NCBI RefSeq assembly: GCF_022601675.1
Contig: NZ_JAKVIL010000009.1
Location: 62,001-126,000 of the forward strand
Direction of reading: 5' to 3'
DNA: 64,000 nucleotides
Source: Ancylobacter gelatini
GTDB lineage: Bacteria > Pseudomonadota > Alphaproteobacteria > Rhizobiales > Xanthobacteraceae
Below are positions 25,191 through 33,718 of this stretch, piece after piece. Both the position numbers and the translations under genes were made by a program. Every line of letters begins with the position of its first letter. The first letter of the stretch is position 1. Under the pieces are notes generated by a model, which ran no database searches, was not told the DNA's origin, and worked only from the letters and a program-made list of their open reading frames with translations.

Positions 25191-25940
25191 ATGAAGATCC
25201 TTGTGCCCGTGAAGCGGGTGGTCGACTACAACGTCAAGATCCGCGTCAAGGCGGACGGCTCGGGTGTCGAGCTGACCAATATCAAGATGTCGATGAACCC
25301 GTTCGACGAGATCGCCGTCGAGGAGGCGTTGCGGCTCAAGGAAGCCGGCACCGCCACCGAGGTGGTCGCCGTCTCGGTCGGCCCCGCCAAGACCGATGAG
25401 ACCATCCGCACCGCCCTCGCCATGGGCGCCGATCGCGGCATCTGGGTGAAGACCGAGGAGGCCGGGATCGAGCCGCTCGCCGTCGCCAAGCTGCTGAAGA
25501 AGATCGTCGAGCAGGAAGGTCCCGCCCTCGTCATTCTCGGCAAGCAGGCGATCGACGACGACTGCAACCAGACCGGCCAGATGCTGGCCGCGCTGCTGGG
25601 CTGGCCGCAGGGTACCTTCGCTTCCAAGGTCGCGCCCGCTGACGGCACGGTCGAGGTGACGCGCGAGATCGATGGCGGCCTGCAGACGGTCAGCCTCAAT
25701 TTGCCGGCGATCGTCACCACCGACCTGCGCCTCAACGAGCCGCGCTATGCCAGCCTGCCCAACATCATGAAGGCCAAGAAGAAGCCGATCGCCGAGACCA
25801 CCCCGGCCGAACTCGGCGTCGATATCGCGCCGCGGCTCGCCGTGCTCTCCACCACCGAGCCCGCCGGACGCAGCGGCGGCATCAAGGTGGCCTCCGCCAC
25901 TGAACTGGTCGACAACCTCAAGAAGGCGGGAGTGCTCTGA
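25191..25940 (+). CDS. etfB: Electron transfer flavoprotein subunit beta
   Basis: A 249-aa subunit opening [20 protein letters not shown], with the adenine-nucleotide/recognition region [25 protein letters not shown] (here [20 protein letters not shown]) and the signature [24 protein letters not shown] (about 181-204), the loop that docks to acyl-CoA dehydrogenases. With EtfA it carries electrons from dehydrogenases to ETF-ubiquinone oxidoreductase. It overlaps no gene and is followed 2 bp later by etfA. Confidence 0.96.
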   Translation: MKILVPVKRVVDYNVKIRVKADGSGVELTNIKMSMNPFDEIAVEEALRLKEAGTATEVVAVSVGPAKTDETIRTALAMGADRGIWVKTEEAGIEPLAVAKLLKKIVEQEGPALVILGKQAIDDDCNQTGQMLAALLGWPQGTFASKVAPADGTVEVTREIDGGLQTVSLNLPAIVTTDLRLNEPRYASLPNIMKAKKKPIAETTPAELGVDIAPRLAVLSTTEPAGRSGGIKVASATELVDNLKKAGVL

Positions 25941-25942
25941 AC

Positions 25943-26887
25943 ATGGCGACCTTGCTGCTGGCCGAGCACGACGATGCCACGCTCAATCCCGTCACCGCCC
26001 GCGCGTTGACCGCCGCGCTGGCGCTCGGCGCCCCTGTGCATGTGCTGGTGGTCGGCGCGGGTGCCGACGCCGCCGCGCAGGCCGCCGCGAAGCTCGACGG
26101 CGTGGCCGAGGTGCTGCTGGCCGACGCCCCGCTCTATGCCCACCGCCTCGCCGAGCCGGTGGCCGCGCTGATCGTCTCACTCGCCGGCGATTACGACGCG
26201 ATCCTCGCCCCCTCCACCGCGGTCGGCAAGAACGTGCTGCCGCGCGTCGCTGCGCTGCTCGACGTGATGCAGGTCTCCGACATCATCAAGGTGGTGGCGC
26301 CCGACACGTTCGAGCGCCCGATCTATGCCGGCAACGCGATCCAGACCGTGCGCTCGGGCGAGGCGACGAAGGTCATCACCGTGCGCACCGCTTCCTTCGC
26401 GGCGGCGGGCGAGGGCAACTCCGCCGCGGTCCGCCCGGTTGCCGTGGCGGCCGACCCCGCGCTGTCGCGCTTCAAGGGCGAGGACATCGCCCAGAGCGAC
26501 CGGCCGGAACTCGCCAGCGCCCGGCTCATCGTCTCGGGCGGGCGCGCGCTCGGCTCGCAGGAAAATTTCCACGCCGTGATCGAGCCGCTGGCCGATGCGC
26601 TCGGCGCGGCGGTCGGTGCCTCGCGCGCGGCGGTCGATGCCGGCTATGCCCCGAACGACTGGCAGGTCGGCCAGACCGGCAAGGTGGTGGCGCCCGACCT
26701 CTATGTCGCGGTCGGCATTTCCGGCGCCATCCAGCACCTCGCCGGCATGAAGGACTCCAAGGTCATCGTCGCCATCAACAAGGACGAGGATGCCCCGATC
26801 TTCCAGATCGCCGATTTCGGCCTGGTGGGCGACCTGTTCCAGATCGTGCCGGAACTGACGGCGGAAATAGCTAAGGCAAAAGGCTGA
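25943..26887 (+). CDS. etfA: Electron transfer flavoprotein subunit alpha
   Basis: A 314-aa FAD-binding subunit. The N-terminal domain is followed by the FAD domain with [12 protein letters not shown] (about 192-203), [39 protein letters not shown] (about 245-283) and the final [14 protein letters not shown]. It forms the heterodimer with EtfB. The etfB-etfA-hydroxybutyryl-CoA dehydrogenase order is common in Hyphomicrobiales and ties beta-oxidation to the respiratory chain. Confidence 0.96.
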   Translation: MATLLLAEHDDATLNPVTARALTAALALGAPVHVLVVGAGADAAAQAAAKLDGVAEVLLADAPLYAHRLAEPVAALIVSLAGDYDAILAPSTAVGKNVLPRVAALLDVMQVSDIIKVVAPDTFERPIYAGNAIQTVRSGEATKVITVRTASFAAAGEGNSAAVRPVAVAADPALSRFKGEDIAQSDRPELASARLIVSGGRALGSQENFHAVIEPLADALGAAVGASRAAVDAGYAPNDWQVGQTGKVVAPDLYVAVGISGAIQHLAGMKDSKVIVAINKDEDAPIFQIADFGLVGDLFQIVPELTAEIAKAKG

Positions 26888-26934
26888 GGCCGCTCTATAG
26901 TGGTGGCATCAGCGAGGGGCAGGACCGCCGGACC

Positions 26935-27816
26935 ATGAGTTTCGAGATCAAGAGCATCGGCATCATCGGTGCCGGCCAGATGGGCAACGGCATCGCGCAT
27001 GTGTGCGCCCTCGCCGGCTATGACGTCGTTCTGAACGATCTCGAAGCCGACCGCATCAAGTCCGGCCTCGCCACCATCAACGGCAACATGGTGCGCCAGG
27101 TCGCCAAGGGCCTGTACAGCGACGAGGAGCGGCAGGCCGCGCTCGCCCGCATCACCGGCTCCGACCAGCCGAACTCGCTGGCCGATGTCGACCTGCTGAT
27201 CGAGGCGGCGGTGGAGAAGGAGGAGATCAAGCGCAAGATCTTCGCCTCCATCTGCCCCTATCTCAAGCCCGAGACCATCCTCGCCACCAACACCTCCTCG
27301 ATCTCGATCACGCGGCTGGCCGCCACCACCGACCGGCCGGAGCGCTTCATCGGCATCCACTTCATGAATCCGGTGCCGATCATGCAGCTCGTCGAGCTGG
27401 TGCGCGGCATCGCCACCGAGGACGAGACCTTCGAGCTGTCCAAGGGTTTCGTGACCCGGCTCGGCAAGACCTATGCGGTGGCCGAGGATTTCCCGGCCTT
27501 CATGGTCAACCGCATTTTACTGCCGATGATCAACGAGGCCATCTACACGCTCTATGAGGGCGTGGGCTCGGTCGACGCCATCGACACCGCGATGCGGCTC
27601 GGGGCCAACCACCCGATGGGCCCGCTCCAGCTCGCCGATTTCATCGGGCTGGATACCTGCCTGTCGATCATGCAGGTGCTGCATGAGGGGCTCGCCGACA
27701 GCAAGTACCGCCCCTGCCCGCTGCTGGTGAAATATGTCGAGGCCGGCTGGCTCGGCCGCAAGACCCAGCGCGGCTTCTACGACTATCGCGGCGAAAAGCC
27801 GGTGCCGACGCGGTAG
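26935..27816 (+). CDS. 3-hydroxybutyryl-CoA dehydrogenase
   Basis: A 293-aa NAD(P)-dependent enzyme of the short 3-hydroxyacyl-CoA dehydrogenase group. The Rossmann motif is [17 protein letters not shown] (about 9-25), the catalytic His is in [17 protein letters not shown] (about 139-155), and the family helix [26 protein letters not shown] follows. It interconverts acetoacetyl-CoA and 3-hydroxybutyryl-CoA in butyrate/PHB metabolism. It lies 47 bp behind etfA and probably belongs to the same transcript. Confidence 0.95.
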   Translation: MSFEIKSIGIIGAGQMGNGIAHVCALAGYDVVLNDLEADRIKSGLATINGNMVRQVAKGLYSDEERQAALARITGSDQPNSLADVDLLIEAAVEKEEIKRKIFASICPYLKPETILATNTSSISITRLAATTDRPERFIGIHFMNPVPIMQLVELVRGIATEDETFELSKGFVTRLGKTYAVAEDFPAFMVNRILLPMINEAIYTLYEGVGSVDAIDTAMRLGANHPMGPLQLADFIGLDTCLSIMQVLHEGLADSKYRPCPLLVKYVEAGWLGRKTQRGFYDYRGEKPVPTR

Positions 27817-27823
27817 AGGCGGA

Positions 27824-28231
27824 TCAGGCCCGCGCCACCTCGACGGTGACGCCGCGCTGGATCGAGTTGCTCACTGTCGAATCGGCCTTGGCGCGCTCGA
27901 TCAGCGCATCGACATCGGCCTGAGAATCAGTCGCGGCGACCTGAACCCGCACGGCGGCATGGGTGGCGAGCAGGGGGACGCCGGAAAAGCTCACCTCGAC
28001 ATCGACCTCGATCGAGACGATCTCGATGCCCATCCCGGCGGCAACATACTGCAAATCATTGCAAAGGCACCCGCCGATGGCGAGGCCGAGCAGCTCCCCG
28101 CCATTGAAACCCAGCCCCATGCCGCCGGCCTTGCCCGGCGCGCGGTCGACCACCACCGTGTGCCCGCCGGCCCAGCCAAGGGCGGCGTGGGTATCGGGAA
28201 TGCTGCGAAGCCGGATATTCATCGTCGCCAT
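27824..28231 (-). CDS. OsmC-like family protein lacking the second redox cysteine
   Basis: A 135-aa OsmC-fold protein. GGELLGLAIGGCLCNDLQYVA (about 44-64) holds the first conserved Cys. The position of the second one, normally in a CPVS segment, reads ADSTVSNSI (about 115-123), so the Cys is Ser. Organic-hydroperoxide reduction by the usual two-Cys mechanism is therefore unlikely, although the CxC pair at residues 55 and 57 could substitute. The start is ATG at 28231, or a later ATG at 28222. It converges with the hydroxybutyryl-CoA dehydrogenase gene. Confidence 0.82.
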   Translation of the reverse strand: MATMNIRLRSIPDTHAALGWAGGHTVVVDRAPGKAGGMGLGFNGGELLGLAIGGCLCNDLQYVAAGMGIEIVSIEVDVEVSFSGVPLLATHAAVRVQVAATDSQADVDALIERAKADSTVSNSIQRGVTVEVARA

Positions 28232-28279
28232 GGAGCCATCCCCGGTTGAGGAACCAGGATGGTCTCAGGCCCCGCGGGG

Positions 28280-29221
28280 CTAAGCAACCCGCGCCACCCA
28301 CCGCGCCGGCCGCCCGTCGATCGCGGCCAGCCCCAGCGCGATCAGGCCGAAGCCGGCAAATTCGCGTGGCTCCAGCGCCTCGCCGAGCACCAGCGCGCCC
28401 AGCAGGATCGCGCTGACCGGCACGAGAAACGTCACCAGCGAGATATTGGTCGCCCCGTTCCGCGCCAGGATGCGGAAATACAGGATATAGGCGATGCCGG
28501 TGGAGAGCACGCCGAGCCCGAGAAAGGCGCCGATGACAGGGGCCGACGGCACCGGCAGCGTCCAGGGTCGGTCCAGCGCCAGGATGAAGGGCAGCATGAT
28601 CAGGCTCGACGCCGTGAGCTGCGCCATCGCCACCGCCACCGAAGGCAGCCCGCGGAAGCGCCGGCCATAGACCGCCGCGAAGCCATAGGAAATCGTCGCC
28701 GCCAGCGCCGCGAGCTGCGCCGGCAGATTGTGCCCGCCGAGCTGACCGAGCAGCGCCGGACCCATCATCACCGCCACCCCGATGAAACCGAGCACCACGC
28801 CGATGAGCTTGCCGGTGGTGAATTTCTCGTCGCGGGTAAAGCCCTGCGCCACCAGCACCGTGAACAGCGGCGTCGCGGCGTTGAGGATCGAGGACAGCCC
28901 GCTCGGCAGATGCTGCTGGCTCCAGGCGATGCAGGCGAAGGGAATGATATTGGCGATGACCGCCATGAGACCGAACTCGGCCGCCAGCCGCGGCGTGAGC
29001 TGGAACCCGATGCCCCGCGCCCGCGCGATGACGAACAGCGCCAGCGCACCGATCGCGACCCGGCCGAACGCCATGGTGAAGGGCGGGATTTCCGCCACCG
29101 CCACCTTGCCGAAAAAGAAGGACGCGCCCCAGATCAGCGAGAGCAGTCCCAGTGCGGCCCAGTCCATCGGCCCCATCGGCTGAAGCCCTGCGGGGATGGA
29201 CCGGGCGTTGGCGGCGGACAT
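28280..29221 (-). CDS. DMT superfamily transporter (EamA domains)
   Basis: A 313-aa membrane protein with ten predicted helices arranged as two EamA repeats. Typical segments are LLSLIWGASFFFGKVAVAEIPPFTMAFGRVAIGALALF and the second repeat ending FLVPVSAILLGALVLGEALEPREFAGFGLIALGLAAID. EamA carriers are mostly amino-acid or metabolite exporters; the substrate cannot be assigned. It lies upstream of the OsmC gene on the same strand, 48 bp apart. Confidence 0.9.
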   Translation of the reverse strand: MSAANARSIPAGLQPMGPMDWAALGLLSLIWGASFFFGKVAVAEIPPFTMAFGRVAIGALALFVIARARGIGFQLTPRLAAEFGLMAVIANIIPFACIAWSQQHLPSGLSSILNAATPLFTVLVAQGFTRDEKFTTGKLIGVVLGFIGVAVMMGPALLGQLGGHNLPAQLAALAATISYGFAAVYGRRFRGLPSVAVAMAQLTASSLIMLPFILALDRPWTLPVPSAPVIGAFLGLGVLSTGIAYILYFRILARNGATNISLVTFLVPVSAILLGALVLGEALEPREFAGFGLIALGLAAIDGRPARWVARVA

Positions 29222-29376
29222 GATGACGGCTCCTCACGCGGGAAGACGCCATCTACGGCCTCGCGCCTGCCGGTGCCACCCGATCCGGCCATGAATATTC
29301 GGCATGGGATCGATCGATTGTGCTGATGCATGTCCGATCACCCGCCGGCGGCGCGCCGAATTGGCCGGTCGGCGCG

Positions 29377-30159
29377 TCAGGGCGCGGCGCCCTCCTGCCC
29401 CAGCGCGGCGCGGATCAGCTTGACCGCATCCGGGCTCGCCCATTCCGCCGGGCCGGCGATGTGGCCGATTTCGCAGCCATTGCCATCGATCAGCATGGTG
29501 GTCGGCAGGCCGAAGCCGCGCCCCACCGTGCGCAGCTCCTGGAAGGCGGCGGCCTTGGGATCGGTGTAGAGCGCGAGATGCTTGATGCCGGTCTCGGCCA
29601 TGAATTTCCTGGGCTTTTCAGGATCGCGGGTGTCGATATTGATCGCCACCACGCTGAAATCCTTGCCGCCGAGCGTGCCCTCCAGCTCGTCCAGCGCCGG
29701 CATCTCGGTGCGGCACGGCACGCACCAGGTCGCCCAGATATTGACGAGGCGCAAACCCTTGCCATCGCCCTCGCCGCCGGTGTCGGCAAGGCGAAGCGGC
29801 TTGCCCTCGGGATCGAGGAAGGCGAGATCGGGAATCCGCGTCGGTGTCAGGGTCGGGGCGAAGGCCGCCAGTTCCCCGGTCGCCAGGGCCGCGATACGGC
29901 GCGCGGTCTCGCTGGCAGCCTTGCATTGCGCCGCCTCTCCCGCCGCCGCGACCGGCGTCGGCGCATCGGCCACATCGGACGCGCCGGCATCGGCGTTGCG
30001 CGGCGCCCCGTTGATCCCGTATACGCCTGCAAGCCCGGCGGCGGCGCCGAGGACGAGGGCGCCCGCCACCAGAAGGACGAGGCGCCCGCGCCTTGCCCGC
30101 CCTGCCCCGTCATGGGGTCCGGGGCGATCCTCGGGGTTGTCCTGGGATCGTTCGGTCAT
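29377..30159 (-). CDS. tlpA: TlpA-type membrane-anchored thiol:disulfide oxidoreductase
   Basis: A 260-aa thioredoxin-fold protein with a basic N-terminus, one membrane anchor ([23 protein letters not shown], about 27-49) and a periplasmic domain carrying [20 protein letters not shown]. Two extra conserved Cys (AAQCKAA near 78 and GNGCEIG near 230) match the second structural disulfide of TlpA. TlpA keeps CuA-site proteins reduced for cytochrome oxidase assembly. It is divergent from argH with only 27 bp between starts, an arrangement known from Bradyrhizobium. Confidence 0.9.
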   Translation of the reverse strand: MTERSQDNPEDRPGPHDGAGRARRGRLVLLVAGALVLGAAAGLAGVYGINGAPRNADAGASDVADAPTPVAAAGEAAQCKAASETARRIAALATGELAAFAPTLTPTRIPDLAFLDPEGKPLRLADTGGEGDGKGLRLVNIWATWCVPCRTEMPALDELEGTLGGKDFSVVAINIDTRDPEKPRKFMAETGIKHLALYTDPKAAAFQELRTVGRGFGLPTTMLIDGNGCEIGHIAGPAEWASPDAVKLIRAALGQEGAAP

Positions 30160-30186
30160 GGCCGTCCTCGCGGAGAAAAGCTGAGC

Positions 30187-31572
30187 ATGAGCAACAAGAT
30201 GTGGGGCGGCCGGTTCGAGACCGGCCCGGATGCCATCATGGAGGAGATCAACGCCTCCATCGGCTTCGACCAGCGCCTGTACGCGCAGGACATTGCCGGT
30301 TCGAAGGCACATGCGGCAATGCTGGCGGCACAGGGCATCATCGACGCCTCTGATGCCGAAAAGATCGTCGCCGGTCTAGACACGATCCTGTCAGAAATCG
30401 AGGCCGGCGATTTCACCTTCCAGCGCGCGCTGGAAGATATCCATATGAACGTGGAATCCCGGCTCGCCACGCTGCTCGGCCCCGCCGCCGGGCGCCTGCA
30501 CACCGCGCGCTCGCGCAACGACCAGGTGGCGACCGATTTCCGGCTCTATGTCCGCGACACGCTCGACACGCTGGACCGCCAGCTCGCCGAGCTGCAGCGC
30601 GCGCTTGCCGAGAAGGCGCTCGAATATTCAGGCACGGTGATGCCCGGCTTCACCCATCTGCAGACCGCGCAGCCCGTGACCTTCGGCCATCATCTGCTGG
30701 CCTATGTCGAGATGATCGCGCGCGATCGCGGGCGCTTCGCCGATGCCCGCAAGCGGCTCAACGAATGCCCGCTCGGCGCCGCCGCGCTGGCCGGCACCTC
30801 GTTCCCGATCGACCGCTTCGCCACCGCCAGCACGCTCGGCTTCGACCGGCCGACCGCGAATTCGCTGGATTCGGTTTCGGATCGCGACTTCGTGCTGGAG
30901 GCGCTGTCCTCCGCCGCGATCTGCGCGATGCACCTCTCCCGCTTCGCCGAGGAGATCGTGATCTGGACCTCGCCGCTCACCGGCCTGCTCAAGCTCTCCG
31001 ACCGCTTCACCACCGGCTCCTCGATCATGCCGCAGAAGCGCAACCCCGACGCCGCCGAGCTGGTGCGCGCCAAGATCGGCCGCATCGCCGGCGCCTTCAC
31101 CGGGCTGCTCATGGTGATGAAGGGCCTGGCGCTCGCCTATGCCAAGGACATGCAGGAGGACAAGGAAGGCGCGTTCGACGCGTTCTCCTCGCTCTCGCTG
31201 ATGATCGCGGCGACGAGCGGCATGGTGCGCGACATGGTGCCCGACGAGAAGAAGATGAAGGACGCCGCCGGCGCCGGCTATTCCACCGCCACCGACCTCG
31301 CCGACTGGCTGGTGCGCGTGCTCGGCCTGCCGTTCCGCGAGGCGCACCACGTCACCGGCCGCATCGTGGCGCTGGCGAGCGCGGATGGCCTGCCGCTGCA
31401 CAAGGTGGCGCTGGCGCGCATGCAGGAGGTGGAGCCGCGCATCACCGACGAGGTGTTCGGCGTGCTCTCCGTCACGAAATCGGTGGCAAGCCGCGTCTCC
31501 TATGGCGGCACCGCACCCAAGAACGTGCGCGCGCAGGCCAAGGGCTGGCTGAAGAAGCTGGCGAAGGGGTGA
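30187..31572 (+). CDS. argH: Argininosuccinate lyase ArgH
   Basis: A 461-aa enzyme that splits argininosuccinate to arginine and fumarate, the last step of arginine synthesis. It begins [15 protein letters not shown]. The superfamily signature [32 protein letters not shown] and [19 protein letters not shown] are intact. The ATG at 30187 gives the canonical N-terminus. In related genomes a small lipoprotein gene and lysA follow; here an intergenic palindrome and a convergent deformylase-like gene do. Confidence 0.97.
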   Translation: MSNKMWGGRFETGPDAIMEEINASIGFDQRLYAQDIAGSKAHAAMLAAQGIIDASDAEKIVAGLDTILSEIEAGDFTFQRALEDIHMNVESRLATLLGPAAGRLHTARSRNDQVATDFRLYVRDTLDTLDRQLAELQRALAEKALEYSGTVMPGFTHLQTAQPVTFGHHLLAYVEMIARDRGRFADARKRLNECPLGAAALAGTSFPIDRFATASTLGFDRPTANSLDSVSDRDFVLEALSSAAICAMHLSRFAEEIVIWTSPLTGLLKLSDRFTTGSSIMPQKRNPDAAELVRAKIGRIAGAFTGLLMVMKGLALAYAKDMQEDKEGAFDAFSSLSLMIAATSGMVRDMVPDEKKMKDAAGAGYSTATDLADWLVRVLGLPFREAHHVTGRIVALASADGLPLHKVALARMQEVEPRITDEVFGVLSVTKSVASRVSYGGTAPKNVRAQAKGWLKKLAKG

Positions 31573-31587
31573 AGCTTCACGGCCTGT

Positions 31588-31675
31588 CGTCATCCCGGCC
31601 GGAGCATAGCGACGAGCCGGGATGACGGGTCAATCCGCAGCGATCCCGGATTCGGCCGGACGGCCGTTCCGGGAT
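31588..31675. repeat. Palindromic intergenic repeat (CGTCATCCCGG family), copy 1
   Basis: A perfect 12-bp inverted repeat (31588-31599 with 31616-31627) contains CGTCATCCCGGC. A second, shorter dyad with the same ATCCCGGA core is at 31643-31650/31668-31675. It lies between the convergent argH and deformylase-like genes. Copy 2 is at 45464-45503. It may act as a bidirectional terminator. Confidence 0.75.
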
Positions 31676-31683
31676 GATGATGG

Positions 31684-32181
31684 TCAAGCGCGCCCCAGCT
31701 TCTCGAATCGCTTGATCACCCGCTCGCGTTTCAGGCGCGAGAGGCGGTGCAGCCAGAAGATGCCGTCGAGCTGGTCGATCTCGTGCTGGTGGCAGACGGC
31801 CAGCAGCCCGTCGGCCTCTTCCACCCGCGCCGCGCCATCAAGGTCCTGATAGGCGATCCGCACCCGCGCGGGGCGCTCCACCTCCTCGGTGACGCCGGGC
31901 ATGGAGACGCTGCCCTCGGGGTGCCGGGTCTGCTCCGGCGAGGTCCATTCCACCACCGGGTTCACATACACCCGCACCCCGCTCGCCTCGGAAAGCTCCA
32001 GCACCACCACGCGGGCCATCACGCCGATATGCGGGCCGGTGATGCCGATACCGGGCGCGGCGCGCATGGTGTCACGAAGATCGTCGGCCAGCGCCCGCAG
32101 GTCGGCGTCGAACGCCGTCACCGGCGCCGCCTTGAGGCGCAGCTTGGGATCGGGCCAGCGCAGGATCGGGCGCACGCTCAT
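31684..32181 (-). CDS. Peptide deformylase-like protein lacking two metal ligands
   Basis: A 165-aa protein with the peptide deformylase fold signature, but with the three motifs changed. Motif 1 reads GIGITGPHIG instead of GxGLAAxQ. Motif 2 reads EGSVSMPG, with Ser where the metal-binding Cys should be. Motif 3 reads HQHEIDQLDG, so the first His and catalytic Glu are kept but the second metal His is Gln. The codons (AGC and CAG) are clear. It is therefore unlikely to be the housekeeping deformylase, which must be elsewhere. It overlaps the AMP nucleosidase gene by 4 nt and is translationally coupled to it. Confidence 0.85.
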   Translation of the reverse strand: MSVRPILRWPDPKLRLKAAPVTAFDADLRALADDLRDTMRAAPGIGITGPHIGVMARVVVLELSEASGVRVYVNPVVEWTSPEQTRHPEGSVSMPGVTEEVERPARVRIAYQDLDGAARVEEADGLLAVCHQHEIDQLDGIFWLHRLSRLKRERVIKRFEKLGRA

Positions 32182-33632
32182 CGGAACGGGGGCTCATCGA
32201 AGGAGCGCAGCTTGCGCGAATGGATGATCGCGCCGGCGGCCTTGAGCTTCTCCAGCGCCGCGAGCCCGATCTTGAGATGCTCGCTCACCGCGCGCTCATA
32301 GAAGGCGTTGGCGGCGCCGGGCAGCTTGATCTCGCCATGCAGCGGCTTGTCGGAGACGCAGAGCAACGTGCCGTAGGGCACGCGAAGCCGGTAGCCCTGC
32401 GCGGCGATGGTGCCGGATTCCATATCGACCGCGATGGCGCGCGACAGGTTGATGCGGCGGCGCTCCTGGGTCCAGCGCAGTTCCCAGTTCCGGTCGTCCT
32501 GCGTCACCACCGTGCCGGTGCGCAGGCGGCGCTTGAGCTGGTCGCCCTCCTCCCCCGTCACCTCGCCCGCCGCCTGCTGCAGCGCGACCTGCACCTCGGC
32601 CAGCGCGGGGATCGGGATGTCGGGCGGCACCAGTTCGTCGAGAATGCCGTCCTGCCGGAGATAGGCATGGGCCAGCACATAATCGCCAATGGTCTGGGTC
32701 AGCCGCAGCCCGCCGCAATGGCCAACCATCAGCCAGCAATGCGGACGCAGCACCGCGAGATGGTCGGTGATGGTCTTGGCGTTGGACGGGCCGACGCCGA
32801 TATTGACCAGCGTCACGCCGGCACCACCCGCGCGGACGAGATGATAGGCCGGCATCTGGTAGCGGTGCCACGGCGCGGTCATCACGCGCTCCACCGCGCC
32901 GGTGTCGAGACTGTCGCGGTCGATCCGCACGCCACCGGGCGCCACCAGCGCCTGTGCCGTACCCGCCGCTACCTCCTCCAGCCCGAGCCGGACGAACTGG
33001 TCAACATAGCGGTGGTAATTGGTCAGCAGGATCCAGGGCTGGAACGCCCGCCAATCGGTGCCGGTATAGTGCACCAGTCGGCGCAGCGAGAAATCGGTGC
33101 GCACCGCATCGAACAGCGAGAGCGGGCGCGGCTCGCCCTCCACCAGATCGAACGTGCCGTCGGCGATCTCGTCGCCAACCAGAGACAGCAGCGGCGTCGG
33201 GAAATGCCGGGCGAGCTCGGTGGCCGTCACCGCGCCGCGGCCGAGTTCGTCGCCGCCGTCGAGGGCATAAGGGTAGGGAATTTCCTGTTCGCTGAGGCCG
33301 GTCTCGATCCGCGCGCCATATTCCTCGACCAGCGGGGTGAGCTGGTCCAGCAGATAGGCACGGAACTCGCCGGGCTGGGTCACCGTGGTCTGGTGCAGGC
33401 CGGCCACCGCGAATTTGGCATAGCCGCGCTGGGCACCGAGCGGGCGGGCGCCGTTCGGCTCATAAATCACGCGCAGCAGCGGGTAGCGGTAGCGCGCGCG
33501 CTCGGCCGGGCTCGGCGATCGGCCGGTCTCGAAGAAGCGCTGCAGATCGGCACGCAACGCCTCGCGGGCCTCATGATAGAGCGCCTCCAGCCGGTCGATC
33601 GCCGCCGTCGGGGTCGCTGCCGTCTCGAACAT
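32178..33632 (-). CDS. amn: AMP nucleosidase Amn
   Basis: A 484-aa enzyme hydrolysing AMP to adenine and ribose 5-phosphate. The long N-terminal Amn-specific domain (about 10-170, RYPLLRVIYEPNG) precedes a nucleoside-phosphorylase-like catalytic domain with GVGPSNAKTITDHLAVLRPHCWLMVGHCGGLR (about 270-300) and AIAVDMESGTIAAQGYRLRVPYGTLLCVSDKPLHGEIKLPG. The ATG at 33632 has AGGA 9 nt upstream; an ATG at 33653 is less suitable. Its stop overlaps the start of the deformylase-like gene (ATGA). Confidence 0.93.
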   Translation of the reverse strand: MFETAATPTAAIDRLEALYHEAREALRADLQRFFETGRSPSPAERARYRYPLLRVIYEPNGARPLGAQRGYAKFAVAGLHQTTVTQPGEFRAYLLDQLTPLVEEYGARIETGLSEQEIPYPYALDGGDELGRGAVTATELARHFPTPLLSLVGDEIADGTFDLVEGEPRPLSLFDAVRTDFSLRRLVHYTGTDWRAFQPWILLTNYHRYVDQFVRLGLEEVAAGTAQALVAPGGVRIDRDSLDTGAVERVMTAPWHRYQMPAYHLVRAGGAGVTLVNIGVGPSNAKTITDHLAVLRPHCWLMVGHCGGLRLTQTIGDYVLAHAYLRQDGILDELVPPDIPIPALAEVQVALQQAAGEVTGEEGDQLKRRLRTGTVVTQDDRNWELRWTQERRRINLSRAIAVDMESGTIAAQGYRLRVPYGTLLCVSDKPLHGEIKLPGAANAFYERAVSEHLKIGLAALEKLKAAGAIIHSRKLRSFDEPPFR

Positions 33633-33718
33633 CGTCGCATTCCTGGCTGTCATACTCCGCTGCTAGCGCGGTTTGCCCGCCGCGTGAAGAGCGGGACACC
33701 AAGGGAAGCGGCCGCGCC

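Noticed and set aside
29222..29376. Possible gene in the gap between the DMT transporter and tlpA
   Set aside because: Only short frames without ribosome sites or recognisable sequence; nothing convincing.
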